This document shows, piece by piece, positions 38,481-51,917 of a stretch of DNA of 64,000 nucleotides. The DNA lies in assembly GCA_936450465.1 (NCBI GenBank), contig OW388294.1, positions 992,001-1,056,000 of the forward strand, given 5' to 3'. The stretch comes from Gibbula magus (Eukaryota; Mollusca; Gastropoda; Trochida; Trochidae). Position numbers and translations under genes: made by a program. Positions within the stretch are counted from its first letter, which is position 1. Each line of letters opens with the position of its first letter. The notes under the pieces were generated by a model. It had not been told where the DNA came from. It ran no database searches and saw only the letters and a program-made list of their open reading frames with translations.

Positions 38481-39264
38481 ATCCCCTAATCAAGTTTGGC
38501 TTCAGTTATACTTTTTGTTGTTGCAATAAAAACCGCAGTGCCAGAAACATTGAACATGTAAAAGTTGTCGCATCAGTTAAAACAACAACTGCCTTAATGC
38601 TTCCCCTTCTGTATACACTGAGGTAGATATGAGATAACATGCCTTACATCTGTTTTATTGTCAGAAACGACTGTTCGGATGTTTTCTGTATTATTTATTC
38701 AGCTTGTCGATGCATACTTGCTTTGAAATATGAAAGGTACTATAACAATAAACCGACAGTTAACACATCATTAGACGTGTTAACCCCATAATATATCTAA
38801 GATGAGCATTGGAAATACAAGGAGGGAAAACAATGCTAGTTGTTTAATATGAATTTGTCTTCCAGAGGTAACCATTGTATATATGGATTCACATATTTTC
38901 CTCGAACATATTTGATCACACAGTGCTCCTGATACCTTCAGAATAACATCTGAGGAAATGTTTCGGTTCCCCTGAGATCTTGAACCTAGTGAAACGGAGA
39001 ATAATATTCTTTTTGTCTGTTTTGAACAATTGTAATGAACAAACAGGTGTATAAATTATATGTAGAACGGCATTCTATAAGAAACTGTGAACATAAAGTA
39101 TAAGATTGATTATAAGGATATTCAATTTCCGTATTGACTGCCAGCAAATTTCAGTCAGGGAACAAATGTAGAAACGAGCAAGGTTCATATACCCATGCAA
39201 ATAAGCAAAAGGGCCCATACATTGACTGACAGCAGAAATGTCTGACAGGAAGATTATTTATTGA

Positions 39265-40560
39265 TATGATTGAAATATTACTACTAATATTTGCTTATGA
39301 TGTTATTTTAGTATCTGATGCTGTATCTGGATTACAGAGACAACTGAATATCTTACAAACTTTTTCTGATGCTTGGGGATTAAGTGTCAATTTAGAGAAA
39401 CCTAAAGTTGTTGTGTTTAGAAGGGGTGGCGAAACGTGAAAAATGGTTCTTTAAGAATGAAATGATCACGACTGTTAATACATACAAATATCTTGGTATT
39501 ATTTTTTCTCACACTTCCAAAATGTCTCTATGTACAGCCGACTGAGCGTTACGAGGTAAACGTGCTCTGATGGAAATCCTCCATAACTTGAATAAATTGA
39601 ATGTTCTTGATCCCGCCATGTTTTCCAAAATCTTTGATACACAGATTCAACCAATCCTATTGTACGGTTCTGGGGTGTGGGAAGGTTTGAAAAGATTTAA
39701 AATGTACATATTATGGCGTGTAAAAAATTTCTTTATGTCGCCAAACAAACGCCAAACGCAATAACTTACGGCGAATGCCGCCGATATCCATTATATATCA
39801 ACGCCTTATGTCGGGCTGTTAAATATTGGCTGAAGTTGATTGAAATACCAAACAATAGAATACCTAAGAAAGCATATGATATGCTGGTTAATCTAGATAA
39901 TTATGGATACCTAACGTATGTCTCATCATTGTGTATGTTGCTGTTTAATCATGGATTTGGTTATGTTTGGATTAGACAATCAGTTGGCAATAAGACGTTA
40001 TTTCTTCAAAGATTTTAAAATGTTGCTATCAATATGTTTTACAAATCTTGGAATAGTATTTTATAAAGTAGCACAAGATATAGATTATATAAGGAGTACA
40101 AAAGCCTTTTGACTCTAGGAAAATATTTAACTGGCATCACTGTCAGGAAATATCGTATTTTATATACAAGATTAAGATCTGGCCTATTACGTTTGAAAGC
40201 AAATGAAGGCAGATGGGCGAACATTGATTATTGTTTATGAATATGTCCACTTTGTAAATTAGACATGGAAAATGAATATCATGTTTTACTTACATGTCAC
40301 TACTACAACTGAGCAGTATTTCCCAGTGTATTTTTGTAATAACCCAAATATATTGAAGTTTAAATGACTCATGATGACTATCAATGATACACTAATGTTT
40401 AATTTAAGTAAATATATATCTAATAGTCTTCAAAGAAGGCAATCATTACTGAATCGAACTTGTAATTAGTGAAAATGTTATATAAGAATTAATGTTGAAA
40501 TGTACATGTACATGTTTATGGGCCCAAGGCCTAAAATCATGAATAAACTTGACTTGACAT
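39265..40560 (+). pseudogene. 5'-truncated LINE remnant: reverse transcriptase 3' part
   Basis: The fragment begins inside the reverse transcriptase. It reads FAYDVILVSDAVSGLQRQL where the family has a FADD-type active site, so the first aspartate is gone. Recognisable pieces follow: SVNLEKPKVVVFRRGG, YKYLGIIF, ILLYGSGVWE, YLTGITVRKYRI and a Cys/His cluster CPLCKLDMENEYHVLLTC near 40250-40300. Stops and frameshifts interrupt it throughout. It ends at a 3' UTR with aataaacttgacttgac (40542-40558), a tail of LINE type. It is a different lineage from the I-group element, and I do not assign the clade. It splits an anchor that is continuous at 21890-22000. Confidence 0.8.
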
Positions 40561-41488
40561 ATTGGTAGGAGAAGTGTTAATCGCATATAGTATATGTTTC
40601 AGTGTTATCTGTACTGTACAGCAGGTTGTTATTCATCGAATACTCAAGGATTCAGCATAATATATAATTTAGAAAGTGATTCTCTTTAGACTTCCCAGAA
40701 GACTAAAATTGATTGTTTGGAGTATCAAAAACTGTTAAATCTAAACATAATAAAAACTATATCAACATTTGGCTTCATAACGTGACGAACAGATAAAACA
40801 CACGACCTTGGCGCCATCTGTGTAACACGATTCTACTTGCAATTACAAATCTACATGTTTTCTCTTTTTTTAAGGACAACACTTTCCAGTAGGTACACCC
40901 TCAACTATCGTGAACAACTTCAAGATGTTACTTGAGGGTTGTCCTAAGGTCAGTAGAGTAAATTGGAAATGAACAGTTGTTAATAAATAACTAAATCTGT
41001 TCTAAATAGGGAGTTTAGGGTAAAGTTTAAAAGTATAAGCCTCCGTCCCCTCACACACCCTCCCGCTATTCTAACCAAAAAACCGCTTCCAGCCCATAAC
41101 AGTCTGCCAATTCGTTGTAGAACTTGTAGTTAATTAACATTAAAACCAATTGGACAACTCACGTGATTAGCGTTTTGCTTGGTATTTTTTCATAAGCTAA
41201 TCCCTTGAGTTTAAACATAATTGCTTATTGAAAGCCGTGAAGGTCATTTTCATATAACCTTAACTTAAATCAAGGTTGTTAAGGTCCTTTTTTGTTTGAA
41301 GAAAGATATGTAAAAGTCGTACAGCATAAACCTGTTTCATTCATGCATCAGGCCAATGAAGACGGATTTTCCATTCAAAGAATGACTCGATGATCTCGGG
41401 TTTAAATATTCAACTTGAGTATATATCCACTGAACCATTAATAGAGCAGTCTTTGTCTCCTTGTTTGAAGTACGCAGTCTGACAACCT

Positions 41489-41692
41489 TTGATATATGAT
41501 GACTTAGAACTACAGAATGAACTTGAAAGCGTGAATAAATATAAAATAGAGAGGCTTAAGACCACTCAGAGAACAAAGGTTGTCTACCAATGCTTTCAAC
41601 AAGGACATGTCACCGAGTACTGCCCGTGCATCAGTCAAAGGAAAAAACTAAAAGAAAACTTATTGAAACCTTTTACTAAGTATGAAGGATAG
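41489..41692 (+). pseudogene. zinc-knuckle-like reading frame
   Basis: The 67-codon frame contains CFQQGHVTEYCP, the second half of a CCHC knuckle (CX4HX4C). Valine stands where the first cysteine of CX2C would be. Homologous sequence at 6527, 22974, 46990 and 48720 is frameshifted or altered. It could be a fossil gag-like fragment duplicated with the array, or chance. Confidence 0.3.
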
Positions 41693-43349
41693 GTCTAAAT
41701 AAGCAACATCGTCTTTTTCAATGTAATTTTGAGTTGAATATATAGGACTCATTAGTCACATCTATGATAGATTATTTCACCCTTCTTTCATCCATCTATA
41801 TGAAAACCATTTCAATACTCATAAAGTTCAGAAAGAAAGACAACAAGGAGACAATAACCCTTAAAATGGGAGCTTGATGGGAAGAAGAAAGGAGGATTAT
41901 TGCACCAACGTAGCTCATCTTTGAGACTGATAGTCAATAAAGTCTCGTTTAACATTGTTTCAAGAAATCTCTCCTCTTCACTATGCCTTGAAATGGTCAT
42001 TAACTTCAAAACCTTTTTTTTAAAGTGGTCTCCAAAAAGGACAATAGTGCAGTGCTGTCTTTATCATGTCTTATTTAAACTAAAGGGATGGGACAGCTCA
42101 GATTTGAACTGGTAGCTTTTCTTTCCCAAATAGAAAACGCTCCCAGCTTATCAGTAAAAGCTTCATCTAATTACCAATCGGACAATACCGTCTTTGTAAT
42201 CTCATCATCTGTTAAAATCTCACTTTTCAACAATAAAACATTGCTTTATACCTGAAACATTCATTCATTGAAACTTTGTTTATAGCAGAATAATTATATT
42301 TAGTGCAACACTTGACTGAGAGTTTATAATCTCATCCCATCATCTTTTGGCTTTTCAACAATAAAACAGAGCCTTATACCTGAATCATTCATTGTCTCTT
42401 AAAGTTTGGTATGCACCGTAAACAACCGAGGCTGCATGCTCAGCCACCACTCAAACCATCCAAGAAGTTGTGCAGCACTGAGTCTTAATCTCCTGTCTGC
42501 AGAACTGGCGCTCGAATAAATCATTCCTTTTTTAGGGTGAAACGTTTTGTTTTTGTGACACCATCAGCTACACGATAATATTGGATGTACAAACAGTTTA
42601 CAGTCTGTCTGTAGTCACTTGAACAACGGGAGATAACTCTAATTTATTTTATTCTTGGCAGGTGTGCGTGTTTTCTGATTTAAGTATTGTTTATTATAAT
42701 ATATATGATTAAAAGTTGTACTACATATATTTTACTGTAAACCTGTGTGAGGGCTTCCTTGCAGGAAAGGGCATTAATGTTATAACTAAAGTTATTTTTG
42801 TACAAAGTGACGGAAAGTTTTCCTTTAAACAACAACATACATATCTCGAAATTGATATATTTAAGAATCTTATTGAATTCTAAATATTTACATATGATTA
42901 ATACCTACATGGATTTCTCACTGGAAATGTCAGCCAATTACTTAATAGCTATTTCTTCAATGGATAATATAATGCGTTTTTTTAAACAGTCATTATATAC
43001 ATGTATATTATTTAATTGAATTTAAGAATATTTGTCAAAACGTATACTCAGTGATATCTATTATCATTAATGTGTTACCCAATAACTTGTTAAACAAATA
43101 TCATATGTATCTAGTGACATATACACATTTTAGTGTAACGGATGCTTTTTCTAAACCAATGCCCAAATGATTCAATGTATGCAAACGAAAATCCATGAAT
43201 AGTTTAAAATTGACATTAGAATTTCTAGAATATATGTCAATCCGAATAACTAGCTTTTAGTTTAGAATGGCAACAGTTAAGGCACCAGGAATGACATTTA
43301 TAACATCGAAAGTGTCTGAAACAGACGAAGTTTACTTCCTGTCAATGCT

Positions 43350-43470
43350 TGTGTTTATCTTAACTTAACTACGTTTCCTTTAGTCGAAAAGACTCGAATA
43401 ACGTGAATTCCTGCAATCAACTCCTGACATACCTGAGGTATTTGCAGGTGTTTATTGACAAACCGGACAT
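43350..43470 (+). pseudogene. exon-like module N, copy 3 (decayed, shortened)
   Basis: The acceptor-like tttcctttag ends at 43383. The following exon homologue has an internal deletion before ggtatttgcaggtg, and its ATG reads ATT. Confidence 0.35.
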
Positions 43471-44129
43471 CAACAAGGTGTGTTCTGTAGAACAAGTTCA
43501 TACTTAAGGAGGATTTGAGAGAGACACGAAGCAATTTATTTAGTGGTTTTTTATTAGAATAATGCTAATTTTATCTACTCACATTAAATAGATCCCAACA
43601 GGAAAGTAATCATTATTGTTACTTTCAATTTCTATTAACTTGGAACAGTTATTCTTTAAATGCAAGTATACACTTTGCTATCACAGTTTCAAATATATCA
43701 TTGCAACTCATCAATGTGGAATTGACTACATTCGACTGAACTTAATTCAATCAGCATGGACAGCATTTAGCAAATATCACCTAGGCACCCTTGACATCAA
43801 ATATATAAACCCAAGTTGATAAAAGTAACAAATATCCGCGGCTTTAAGTCATTGCATTTTGAGTTGCTTGGCGATACCAAGACAATGTGCTTTATCTGAC
43901 ACAAGTGATATCTCCTGTGGAACGCTGTATGGATTGAGATAATGTCATCACCCAAGAGAAGATATTACAGATATTACAGATACATGAAGCTTTCTTCTTT
44001 ACAATAAATACACTCACCAGTGAGGAATACACTACCTCCAACTGAAACCACAATAGCATAAGTATGGTGATATGTACTTTCCCAACTCCAACTCCTAAAG
44101 ATTGTATATAAGATACAAGAACACAGCTA

Positions 44130-44326
44130 TCCACGATACCAGTGTAAAGTCAGCACCAACACTATGCTATGCACTCTTGCTACGAAGTAAACATACTTAT
44201 CAAGTCAGCCTCGGATGAAGGAAAGAATAGGAAATTAGCTTCAGAACTCCTGCATTCTCATCCAAATCACATTTGTTTCATTTACAGTATGTGGAATACA
44301 GCGTAGTTAATATTGATATATCCTAA
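44130..44326 (+). pseudogene. exon-like module Q, copy 3
   Basis: The acceptor region is degraded. The downstream frame keeps FSSKSHLFHLQYVEYSVVN and the stop at 44324, with two stops upstream. Confidence 0.35.
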
Positions 44327-45410
44327 GTGGTTCTGCACGTTTAGCCATACTTTTTTTATTTATAGACAAAGAACAAGACTCCTGGTGACTAAAGGAGGAT
44401 CAATATTGCTTCGTAGGCTAAAGGATTCAGCTTAACACATTAGTTTGTGACTTTTTAGCTTCCATCAATGAAAAACTGTTACCAGAGGGCGATTGTTAAA
44501 TACGTGCCATTACTTTATTGGTTTTATAAATATCTCGACTGAACATAAATTACATTTTAGATTGCAACATCATTGATTATTTACTTCAAATATTGCTTGA
44601 TCCTTATTTCCCAATCGTTTACTTGAGATGAACAGCACAAACAAATTTAAGTTAATTTACTGATGTTGTCAAATTCAGACTTGCTTTTATAACAAACACA
44701 CGCTGACAATAAGTTTTGTATTCCATTTGTATTCAATGATTGAATTTACGTTTAAGAGTTAGAATCACGAAAACTACTTTATGACCCCTGGTAATTTTAA
44801 TAATTTAATCTATATACTTTGTTATTGTCATTTTTTTGAGTATTTGTCTTGAGATAAACAACTGCTATCAAAACATCGGCAATATTGCATAACATATGTA
44901 CATCAAGGAAAGAAGACTATTGTTGCTCAACTTATCAAATATTTACTCAACTTTGAATTAACTATAAATATAAAATTCGCTTTATTTGTGATATTCTCTT
45001 GCCTATTTGCACTTGTTTGACTGAACATAAGGTTATGTCAAATTGAAAATAATTTACAGACGAGGAATGACCTTGGATGAGAAAATCTGCACAATGCATT
45101 CTCCAGAGACTAGATATCAACGGAACATAACACAGAGATTGTATAGGTGACTGAACCTTGATGTTCTGTCAAAATCTCAATAGGAAACTACACTGGGACG
45201 GTAAGAGAAACAAACTTGAAGTTTCATAATTTCAATTTGATAATGGGTAATTAAACACTGTAAAATATAATAATTCAATACTATGACATCCTCCATTCAG
45301 TTACATCAAGAGACTTACCCACACTGAAGTCATATGAAGTATATACATACACCGTTCATCACAAACTAGTATTGATCAGTTATCCATCGAGAGACAATTT
45401 ACATGTATTG

Positions 45411-45772
45411 TTAAAGGGGCAGTAGCCTGTTTTCTCGCTCAAATAAGTCGATGAAATGTATTTGAAAAATAATTTCACCAATCGTAAAACACCTTTCTCT
45501 CTTAGGAAATTCAAGATAAAAATGAGTGTACATGGCTCAGTAAAGCCAAGGGAATCGTTTTTGTCATTCGAAATAATAAAATGGGTTCACAATAAAATGG
45601 CCACCATGTAATTTTTGCTTTACACGCAACACCGTTATTACTTCTACGGATAATTGGTTTGTGTAATAAGATGTTTTACCCTCTAAAGTAAATTTAAATG
45701 GCACAAACCATCATTATAAATAGGAAATTTGAAAAGATATGTTTTGGAAAAAACGTTCTACTGTCCCTTTAA
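45411..45772 (+). mobile_element. TTAA-flanked MITE, copy 3
   Basis: TTAA lies at 45411-45414 and 45769-45772. Terminal repeats start aggggcagtagc with several substitutions. Same orientation as copy 1. Confidence 0.8.
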
Positions 45773-46304
45773 TGGATAACTTGGTTAATGAATAATGACT
45801 TAAACATGAAAATCAAATATTATAAGAATAGCAAAAACCTTATGAACACAAAGTATGTTCAATTCAATTCCATGCATGGTTACTCGTATTTATGACCTAT
45901 TGTAATTGCTCATAAATCAAAAGTGTGTACAATTACTAACAAAACTCCTGGATAGCTAAACCGTTCCAGTTCATTTCATTTTCGATCTATCAAATCTATA
46001 CACTACTGCTAGCCGACTTCATCTTGGTTTGTGAGTCCTCTGATCTCTTGAATCAATTATCTTCAAAGGAAACATCTGACATAAAAGTAAACAGTAAAGA
46101 ATGCAGTGTGATCAAATGTTTTTGTAGATGGCCAGATTGGACATACCTTGTGCTCTGCTTTCACTGATTGTTTTCTACATGAGCATACATAACATATGCA
46201 AAATAAGTATTACTGTTAATTTGATAATGGCTACTGAATGATATATCACGCACCACGGACACAATCTTAATCAAATGCAGATGTTTTTGTCAATGGACAA
46301 ATTA

Positions 46305-48240
46305 GGCTAAGCCCATATAGTATATGTCTTAATGTCTCATGTAGTGTACAAACCAGGTTGTTGGTGTTATCCATCTTTTACTCGAGGTTCCAAATCATTT
46401 AAAAATAGAAGACAAGTGGTTCCGTTTTATACATCATGTCAACGGACCTCCCAGAAGACGATCATTGATTATTGGAAGAAACAAAAAGCTTTACATCCAA
46501 ACATAATGCACGCAATATATGGAAAGTTGAATTCATAACGTGACAAAAGGATGAAGCACACGACCTAATACGAGTGTACCTGCAATTACAAATCTACATC
46601 TTTTCTGTACTTTAAGGGCACAACTTTCCAGAAGATACATCCTAAACTATCTGAACAACCTCAAGATGTTACTTTAGGATTGCAGTAAGGTCAGTAAGGT
46701 CAATAAAAGTCGGGAATGAACAGTTTTTAATTTTTATTTGAAGAAGGCTACACGTATTACTGTACCGCATCAACCTGCTGATTCCCTCATGGATCAGTCC
46801 AATGAACAAGAATCTGCCACTCTAAAAATTGACCATTATGATCTCCAGTTTCTTGACTTTATATCTGAACCACAATTGTCTTTGCCTGTTTGAAAAAAAA
46901 ACAGCTGATTTAAATTGAATACGACTTAGAACTACAGAACTTGAAAACATATGAATAATACATATAAACTATGCATGCTTAGGAAGATCATGCAGAGTCG
47001 TCCATCAATGCTTTCTGCTAGGACAAGTCACTCAATACTGCCCATGGATCTGTCAGAGGAAAATGATACATGCATATCTGAATTAAAGAAAAAATTAATC
47101 AACTTATTGAAACCTAATATCAAGGACGGGTCTAAATAAGTAACATCTGCTTTGTCATTGTAATTTTGGATATAGATGACTCATTAGTCACATGTGATAG
47201 ATCAGTTTTCCATTTATAATAAAACTTCATTTTCACCATCGTTAAATGTCATTCAGAACAGCATGAATGAGTCAGTAATGCTCAAAGTAGGTGCTTGATG
47301 GAAGGAAGCAGGGATGTTTATTGCACCAAAGTAGATCATCTTTGAGATTGAGAGTCAATTAAGTCTTGCTTAACATTGTTTTATGAAATCTCTCTTCTTA
47401 ACGGTGTCTTAAATTAATAATCATTAAGTTTCTTTTTGTTTGGTGAAAGTTGGTCTAAAAAAAAGACCATTGTATGAATACCCTAAAGAAAATAAATTGA
47501 TGAGAAGTGTTGTCGAGAATTGATGAAAAAATATCTAATAATAGGGCAAGTCGTTGAAATGCCTTCTCAAAGATCATATCACAAAACGCTCACATCCGAT
47601 TAGTGAAAGTTTTGCTTTGTCTTATGCTCATCAACTCAGTAGTCTTCAAAATCTCATCATGTATTACACTTTTCAGCAGTAAACATAGGTCAGTGTTTAT
47701 TGACTCTTAAAGGCGCCGTAGCACGTAATGTTTTCTCAAATTTGCAATTTATTATTAAAGTTTATACAAATTGCTCCGTTATTGATTAAAACAACCCATT
47801 ACACGACACGATAAACCACATCCATAGAAAACAGTTATCTGTGTTCAAAGAAAATTGTGCAACGTATAGAAGCATCAGTTGTGTGGAACTGTTCGGTGTG
47901 AGATTTGAAAAAAATTAGAATTCTGACAACAAGATGATTGACCACTCCATCAATATACTATGTTCAAAAGTCTACTCTAAGTGTTTGCATGGGTATCGCT
48001 ACATCGGTCAGACCACTTGAACTACCCTTGAAAGGGCATTTTAATGTGAGCACATTAAAATGGCCGTGTAATGGAGAATGGACTCGCATGGCATGACCGA
48101 ACCATGTACATTCGTTTGAGAACTCTTTTTTTTTTATTCAGGAGTATTATTTAGCCATTCGTAACACTTATTTATACTTTGTGAGATCAGTTTATTTCAT
48201 TAAAAAAGTGCTATTTAAATATAGCTAAAAGTAGAGGATT
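46305..48240 (+). repeat. partial duplication unit 4
   Basis: A junction near 46305 joins a 12040-type anchor (46010-46100) directly to an anchor equivalent to 21995 and 40590. The 6440- and 6700-type anchors follow at 46900-47340. A small plus-strand frame at 46332-46538 is not kept in the paralogous copies. No gene is called. Confidence 0.6.
47707..48130. mobile_element. diverged MITE-like segment
   Basis: After a TTAA at 47707 the sequence aggcgccgtagcacgta resembles the MITE terminal repeat, and an internal attaaaatggcc (48055) resembles the MITE centre. The right terminus was not found. Confidence 0.35.
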
Positions 48241-50089
48241 CTGTCCCCTCTCGTCATTTCCGAGCCCTACAGCATAAACACTTCTAAAGTATAACAGTCT
48301 GTGTATTCGTTGTAGACCTTGTAGTTAATTAACCAGGAAATTAAACTGGCACCCTTTTAAATAATTGCTACTTGAAAACCGTGCAGGTCGTTTTGAACCT
48401 TAACTTTAATGTAGGTTGTTAAGATCCTTTTTTGTTTGAAGAAGTATACCCGTATTACCCATAACGCATCAACCTTTAATTTACCCATGCAACAATTCCA
48501 TAAACATGCTTTGAAAGTGAACAATGCCTTTCAAACAATAAACTGGATAACCTCAAGTTCAAGAACTCATCCTGAGTCTATATCCTATGAACCACTATGG
48601 CGGTCTTTGTCTCTTTTTGTTTGAAGTAACCAGTCTGACAATCTTTGGTTTTAAGATTACTTTGAACAACAAAACTCAAAAGCACGAATAATACAGATTA
48701 AATGTAGATGCTTAAGACCATTCAGAGAACAAAGGTTGTTCATCAATGCTTTCATCTAGGACAAATCAGTAAGTACTGTACTGTGGATCTGTCAGAGGTA
48801 AAGGATGAACCAAATTATTGAAACCTTTTATAAACGGTGGGTCTTAATCAACAACATCTGCTTTGTCAATGTAAATTTGAATCGAATATAGAGGATTCAT
48901 TACTCACATATATGATAGATCATTTTCTCCTTCCTTCTTCCTTTAGATAAAAACCATTTCATCAGAGGCAATAATGCTTAAAGTAGGTGCTCAATGAGGA
49001 AACGAAAGCATTTTTATTGCACCAACAAAGCCATCCTTGAGATTGATAGCCAATAACATCTCGCTTAACATTGTTTCATGGATCTCTCTCCTCCATTGCG
49101 TCTTGAAATGGTAATGTACTTAAAAATAATTTGGTTGAAATGTGGTCTCCAAAAGAGACATTTTTTAATATTCAAGGAAGGAGACTGATGAGTAGCGGAA
49201 TGTCGTGTCGAATATCATGTTATATTCAAGCTAAGGGGACGCTGCAGTTAAGATTTGAACTGGTAGCTTTTCTTTCCCAAACGAAAAACGCCCACAGCAG
49301 ATTAGTTAAAGTTGTGCTTTGTCTTATGCTAAATAACTTAGCAGACAATACCGTCTATGTAACCTCATCATCTCCCTTTTCAACAATAAAACATAGCTTT
49401 ATACATAAAGCAATCCATGCTCCGTAAATATAGATATGTGCATGACAACCAACCGTGAGTGCTCAAGGCTGCACGCTCAGCCATTACTCAAATTATCCAG
49501 GTAGTTGTGCAGATATGAGTCTTATTCTCCTGTCTGCAGAACTGGCGCTTGAATAAATCATTTAATTCTTAGCGTGAAAACATGTTTTTTTGTGAAACCA
49601 TCACATACAAGATGATTTTGTATGTACGAACAGTCAACATTTAACGAATTGGATTTATATAAAATAATATAAAAGTTATTTTTGTACAAAATGACGGAAG
49701 TTTTCCTTTAAACAACAACATACATATCTCGAAATTGATATATTTAAGAATATTATTTAATTCTATATATTTACATCTAATTAATATCTACATGAATTTC
49801 TCAGTGGACATGTTAGCTGAATGCTTATTATGTTAAGGATATTTGTCAATACATAAACTCAGTGATATCTATTATAATTAATGTGTTGTCCAATAACATG
49901 TTAAGATATCTGGAGTTCAATGAATACTATATGTATGTCGTGATAGCTGACATAGACACACTTTAGTGTAACGACTCCTTTTTCTAAATCAATTCCCGAA
50001 ATTATAGAATGTATGCACACGAAAATATCATGGTTAGTTTAAAATTAACTCTAGAAGGTCAACAATATATGTCAACCCGAATTACTAGC

Positions 50090-50480
50090 TATGGCAACAT
50101 TTAAGGCACCAGGCACATTTACAGTATTTGAATTTACCGATTCTATATTATACATGTATAAGTGTTAAGTTCTCACTTCGTATATATGTAAAATAGCCAC
50201 ACACAAAGCTTTTTCTAAATCGAAGTAGGAAATGACTAAACAACAGCTGAGGCAACATGAATTTCATTTACAATATCAACAGATTAAATTGTATTTATAA
50301 GTGTTCAGTTTCCACTTCTCATTTATCTAGAATATATGTAATCGCAAATAACTAGCTTTTAATGCATTCAGTATTGCAAAATCTTAGGCAATTGAAATTT
50401 CATTTTCAATATCGACAGATTCTATTTCATAAGTGTTAATTTCCCACTTCTAATCTACCTAAAATAGCCGAACACAAAGT
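50090..50480. repeat. three imperfect tandem copies of a ~165-bp segment
   Basis: The segment preceding module N (atttcatttacaatatc, then ataagtgttaagttccc) is present three times here. It is present once at about 7940-8030 and once at 60500-60590. Confidence 0.6.
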
Positions 50481-50655
50481 TTACCTGCATGGCCTTCCTC
50501 TCATTGATTATGTTACCTTACTTAACTGCGTTTGCTTTTGTAGCAAAGAAATCGAATAACGTGAATTCCTGCAATCAACTCCCACCATACCCAAGGGAAG
50601 ACGGCTCTTTACTGAAGTTTCAGGTGTTAGTGTATTTATTGAGAAACTGGTATTA
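50480..50655 (+). pseudogene. exon-like module N, copy 4
   Basis: The acceptor-like tttgcttttgtag ends at 50543. Reading through without splicing from ATG 50490 gives a 55-codon frame, MAFLSLIMLPYLTAFAFV then a polar part. The same frame is broken in the other four copies of this subfamily, so it is weak evidence for a peptide gene. Confidence 0.35.
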
Positions 50656-51002
50656 ATATCATCAGCTTATATGTATTTCAGAAGGACCGGAGAAAGACAC
50701 CAATCAGTTGGCTTCTTAGAATGATGCTTATCTCATCTAATCACATTAAAGAGATCCCAACAGAAAGGTATCATCAGTCTTGCTACTTTGAATTTCTATT
50801 AGTTTGGAACATTTCTTATCAATCACACATTTTCTTATCACAGTTAGACATATATCATTGCAATTCATCAATGAGGAATTGACTGTATCCAACTGAAATC
50901 AAAGTCGATCAGTGTGAACGACATATAGATAATAGATAAGTGTATATATAATTGCCTTTTGACATCAAATATATAAACACACGTTGATAACAATTACGTA
51001 TA

Positions 51003-51708
51003 CTCTTTATTACACTGTGAGTTGCTTGACGATGTGCTTACCTCATACAAGTGATTTCTCACCCTTTATTACACTGTGAGTTGCTTGACGATGTGCTTAC
51101 CTCATATAAGTGATATCTCACCATTTATTACACCGTGAGTCGCTTGACGATGTGCTTACCTCATACAAGTGATATCTCACCCTTTATTGCACTGTGAGTC
51201 GCTTGACGATGTGCTTACCTCATACAAGTGATATCTCACCCTTTATTGCACTGTGAGTCGCTTGACGATGTGCTTACCTCATACAAGTGATATCTCACCC
51301 TTTATTGCACTGTGAGTCGCTTGACGATGTGCTTACCTCATACAAGTGATATCTCACCCTTTATTTAACCGTGAGTCGCTTGACGATGTGCTTACCTCAT
51401 ACAAGTGATATCTCACCCTTTATTGCACTGTGAGTCGCTTGACGATGTGCTTACCTCATACAAGTGATATCTCACCCTTTAATACACTGTGAGTCGCTTG
51501 ACGATGTGCTTACCTCATACAAGTGATATCTCACCCTTTATTACACTGTGAGTCGCTTGACTATGTGCTTACCTCATACAAGTGATATCTCGCCCTTTAT
51601 TTAACCGTGAGTCGCTTGACGACGTGCTTACCTCATACAAGTGATATCTCACCCTTTATTGCACTGTGAGTTGCTTGACGATGTGCTTACCTCATACAAG
51701 TGATATCT
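51003..51708. repeat. 59-bp satellite, twelve copies
   Basis: Unit tcaccctttattgcactgtg, then the sequence to gtgatatc, period 59. Single-copy counterparts lie at about 8570-8650, 43845-43915 and 61125-61185. Confidence 0.95.
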
Positions 51709-51917
51709 TCTGTGGCAGGCTGTATTGGATGGTAATAATATTCCCACTCAAGAAAGGATATCTAAGAAAAGCAATAAACCTTCTTCTTTACAGTAAATAT
51801 ACTCACCAGTGAGGAATACAACATATTCAATTGAAACCACAATGCTCTATTATTGGCGTAATGTAATTTCTCAACTCTGCAAGATTGTATATAAGATACA
51901 AGAACCGTTACACACGA

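Larger units (their letters stand above)
30420..46304 (+). repeat. segmental duplication unit 3 (satellite-rich)
   Basis: Paralogue of unit 1, lengthened to 15.9 kb by four satellite arrays, a LINE remnant and a MITE. The anchors at 30420-30910, 32980-33070, 35535-35570, 39044-39125, 41105-41910, 42420-42520, 43320-43470, 44300-44790 and 46000-46110 keep the order of unit 1. The remaining stretches (35600-36080, 37912-38480, 42530-43310 and 44340-45400) are AT-rich, with no gene I recognise. Confidence 0.75.
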
